Origin: Pseudomonadota bacterium | Lineage (GTDB): Bacteria > Pseudomonadota > Alphaproteobacteria > Rhizobiales > Rhizobiaceae | Reading direction: 5' to 3' | DNA length: 6,729 bases | NCBI GenBank assembly: GCA_023451915.1 | Contig: JAEXXS010000012.1 | Span: forward strand, 1 to 6,729 | In this document: one piece after another, positions 5,702 through 6,729 of the stretch | Layout of the letters: each line of letters starts with the position of its first letter | Position numbering within the stretch: position 1 is the stretch's first letter | The notes under the pieces: model-generated | What the model was told of the DNA's origin: nothing | Databases searched by the model: none | The model's input: only the letters and a program-made list of their open reading frames with translations | Translations under genes and position numbers: made by a program

Positions 5702-5929
5702 ATGGAAGCGGAAGCAGCAAAGTACATCGGCGCCGGTCTCGCCTGTTTCGGTATGGCCGGTACGGCTCTCGGCCTCGGCAACATCTTCGGCCAATACCTC
5801 TCCGGCGCTCTGCGCAACCCGTCCGCTGCTGACAGCCAGTTCGGCCGTCTGGTGTTCGGTTTCGCCGTTACGGAAGCTCTGGGCATCTTCTCGCTGCTCA
5901 TCGCGCTTCTGCTCCTCTTCGCCGTCTAA
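5702..5929 (+). CDS. atpE: F0F1 ATP synthase subunit c (c-ring proteolipid)
   Basis: Subunit c (75 aa), the hairpin protein whose ring turns as protons bind and leave. Helix 1 (about 8-34) is Gly-rich ([20 protein letters not shown]), as needed for tight inner-ring packing. The polar loop carries Arg38-Asn39-Pro40, the alphaproteobacterial form of the E. coli RQP loop that contacts gamma and epsilon. Helix 2 (about 48-74) carries the proton-binding Glu58 in VTEALGIF. There is no extra helical hairpin and no clear Na+-binding signature, so a proton-driven ring is expected. The ATG has the strongest Shine-Dalgarno in the operon (AGAAGGAG, ending 5694, seven bases upstream), which fits the high copy number needed. 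The gene ends in tandem stops TAATAA. The next gene is 148 bases on, across a hairpin and a palindromic repeat that may reduce read-through. Confidence 0.98.
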   Translation: MEAEAAKYIGAGLACFGMAGTALGLGNIFGQYLSGALRNPSAADSQFGRLVFGFAVTEALGIFSLLIALLLLFAV

Positions 5930-5947
5930 TAAACGGTTTAAGAGTCT

Positions 5948-5992
5948 GGCCTGCCGCGATCTGTATCTTGAAATGCAGCGCGGCTGGCCTTT
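5948..5992 (+). terminator. attenuator-like hairpin after atpE
   Basis: GGCCTGCCGCG (5948-5958) pairs with CGCGGCTGGCC (5979-5989), ten pairs and one T-T mismatch, around a 20-nt loop and followed by TTT. It starts 18 bases after the atpE stop. The weak T-run suggests partial termination or a 3' stabiliser, leaving more atpE message than b'/b message. This is inferred from structure and position. Confidence 0.5.
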
Positions 5993-6004
5993 GCATATGA
6001 CGTT

Positions 6005-6059
6005 CGAGTAGGCATGATCCCGGAAGTCGGGAACCGGTTTTCGGATCAGATCATGCTCG
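6005..6059. repeat. Rhizobiales-type dispersed palindromic repeat between atpE and the b' gene
   Basis: Outer arms CGAG (6005-6008) with CTCG (6056-6059) and GCATGATC (6012-6019) with GATCATGC (6049-6056) enclose a core with GGGAACCGGTTTTCGGAT. The core includes a small CCCG/CGGG hairpin (6019-6031) and the palindrome AACCGGTT (6032-6039). From memory, units of the form GCATGATCC...GGGAACCGGTTTTCGG...GATCATGC are very common between genes in Rhizobium, Mesorhizobium, Brucella and Ochrobactrum (RIME-like elements); the exact family name is uncertain. It ends five bases before the b' Shine-Dalgarno. Confidence 0.7.
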
Positions 6060-6077
6060 ATTTAAGGGGAAATCTGG

Positions 6078-6695
6078 ATGTTCGTGTCCACGGCGTTTGC
6101 CCAAACCGCCACCGAATCGCAACCGGCGCCAGCAGCTGGCGAGCACGGCGCAGCCGATGCTGTGCACACCGAAACCGGGGTCGCGCACGATGCCGGACAC
6201 GGCAGCGGCGTATTCCCTCCGTTCGATTCCACCCATTACGCCTCGCAGCTTCTGTGGCTGGCGATCACGTTCGGTCTTTTCTATCTATTCATGTCCCGCG
6301 TGGTTCTGCCGCGCATCGGCGGCGTGATCGAAACCCGTCGTGACCGTATTGCCCAGGATCTCGAACAGGCTGCCCGTCTCAAGCAAGATGCCGATAACGC
6401 CATCGTTGCTTATGAGCAGGAACTGGCCCAGGCCCGCACCAAGGCTGCTTCGATTGCCGAAGCCGCCCGCGAAAAGGGCAAAGGCGAAGCAGATGCCGAA
6501 CGCGCTGCTGCTGAAGCCGCTCTGGAAAGCAAGCTCAAGGACGCCGAAGACCGCATCGCTGCGATCAAGGCCAAGGCCATGAGCGACGTCGGCGCAATCG
6601 CCGAGGAAACCACGGCTGAAATCGTCGAACAGCTTCTGGGCACCAAGGCCGACAAGGCTTCCGTGTCGGCGGCTGTCAAGGCTTCGAACGCCTGA
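6078..6695 (+). CDS. atpF1: F0F1 ATP synthase subunit b' (b-type peripheral stalk)
   Basis: A 205-aa subunit b', which pairs with b to form the peripheral stalk holding F1 alpha3beta3 against the rotor. Residues 1-50 are a periplasmic extension rich in Ala, His and Gly, starting MFVSTAFAQ. Residues 56-73 are the membrane anchor ([18 protein letters not shown]). From about 80 on it is a charged, Ala-rich coiled coil ([20 protein letters not shown] onward), as in all b subunits. The sequence closely follows Brucella b' as I remember it, with a slightly shorter C-terminus. The ATG is fixed: an in-frame TAA lies at 6063-6065 with no other start before 6078, and AAGGGGA (6064-6070) is well placed. 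The start AFAQ resembles the end of a signal peptide, but no upstream coding is possible. Its TGA overlaps the Shine-Dalgarno of the next gene. The symbol follows Brucella use; atpG and atpX are also used for b'. Confidence 0.95.
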   Translation: MFVSTAFAQTATESQPAPAAGEHGAADAVHTETGVAHDAGHGSGVFPPFDSTHYASQLLWLAITFGLFYLFMSRVVLPRIGGVIETRRDRIAQDLEQAARLKQDADNAIVAYEQELAQARTKAASIAEAAREKGKGEADAERAAAEAALESKLKDAEDRIAAIKAKAMSDVGAIAEETTAEIVEQLLGTKADKASVSAAVKASNA

Positions 6696-6705
6696 GGAGA
6701 GGACA

Positions 6706-6729
6706 ATGGACGCTACATTTTGGGCACTT
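6706..6729 (+). CDS. atpF: F0F1 ATP synthase subunit b, 5' end only (cut by window edge)
   Basis: Only eight codons are visible (MDATFWAL). They match the usual start of the Brucella/Rhizobium subunit b as I remember it. GAGGAGAGG (6694-6702) is a strong Shine-Dalgarno that overlaps the b' stop (6693-6695), so the two stalk genes are probably translationally linked; they are needed in equal amounts. Position directly after b' is the standard Rhizobiales order. Confidence 0.85.

Noticed and set aside
6078..6104. N-terminus of b' (MFVSTAFAQ) as a truncated signal peptide needing an upstream start
   Set aside because: An in-frame TAA at 6063-6065 blocks any upstream extension, and the same short N-terminus is what I remember in Brucella b'.

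Overview
The window reads as chromosomal DNA from an alphaproteobacterium of the order Hyphomicrobiales (Rhizobiales), most likely the Brucella/Ochrobactrum group. The basis is the F0 ATP synthase gene order (I, a, c, b', b), b' and a protein sequences that match what I remember of the Brucella proteins, and intergenic palindromes of the kind scattered through these genomes. No database search was run, so the genus is an inference. All genes are on the + strand.

Left half (1-3957): two tandem type Va autotransporter paralogues. The first enters from the left edge and shows only the last passenger residues, a proline-rich linker and the beta-barrel. The second is complete (1525-3825, 766 aa): signal peptide with a lipobox-like cysteine, eight HAF-type repeats of about 50 residues, a Pro/Asp linker, and a barrel ending in Phe. 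Between them (1074-1524) lie a composite palindromic repeat, a perfect 13-bp hairpin, and a stretch of about 78% AT carrying the probable promoter of the second gene. A hairpin with a GCGA loop at 3930-3957 closes this unit.

Middle (3958-4330): no credible gene. It ends in a good sigma70-type promoter (TTGACT, 17 bp, TATGTT) for the ATP synthase genes.

Right half (4331-6729): an F0 operon, atpI - atpB (a) - atpE (c) - b' - b, with b cut by the right edge after eight codons. The F1 genes are not here; in Rhizobiales they normally form a separate operon. The proteins are ordinary and keep their key residues (Arg175 in a, Glu58 in c). The spacers are richer than the genes: a hairpin after atpI, three exact-period 20-bp tandem repeats in front of atpB that each fold to a tetraloop hairpin, a GNRA-type hairpin before atpE, and after atpE an attenuator-like hairpin followed by a dispersed Rhizobiales-type palindrome. 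These may set the unequal subunit output that a c-ring enzyme needs.

I see no wholly new system. The points most worth following are the tandem HAF autotransporters (gene-conversion-like identity gradient, possible lipoprotein signal, AT-rich promoter) and the repeat array in the atpB leader.
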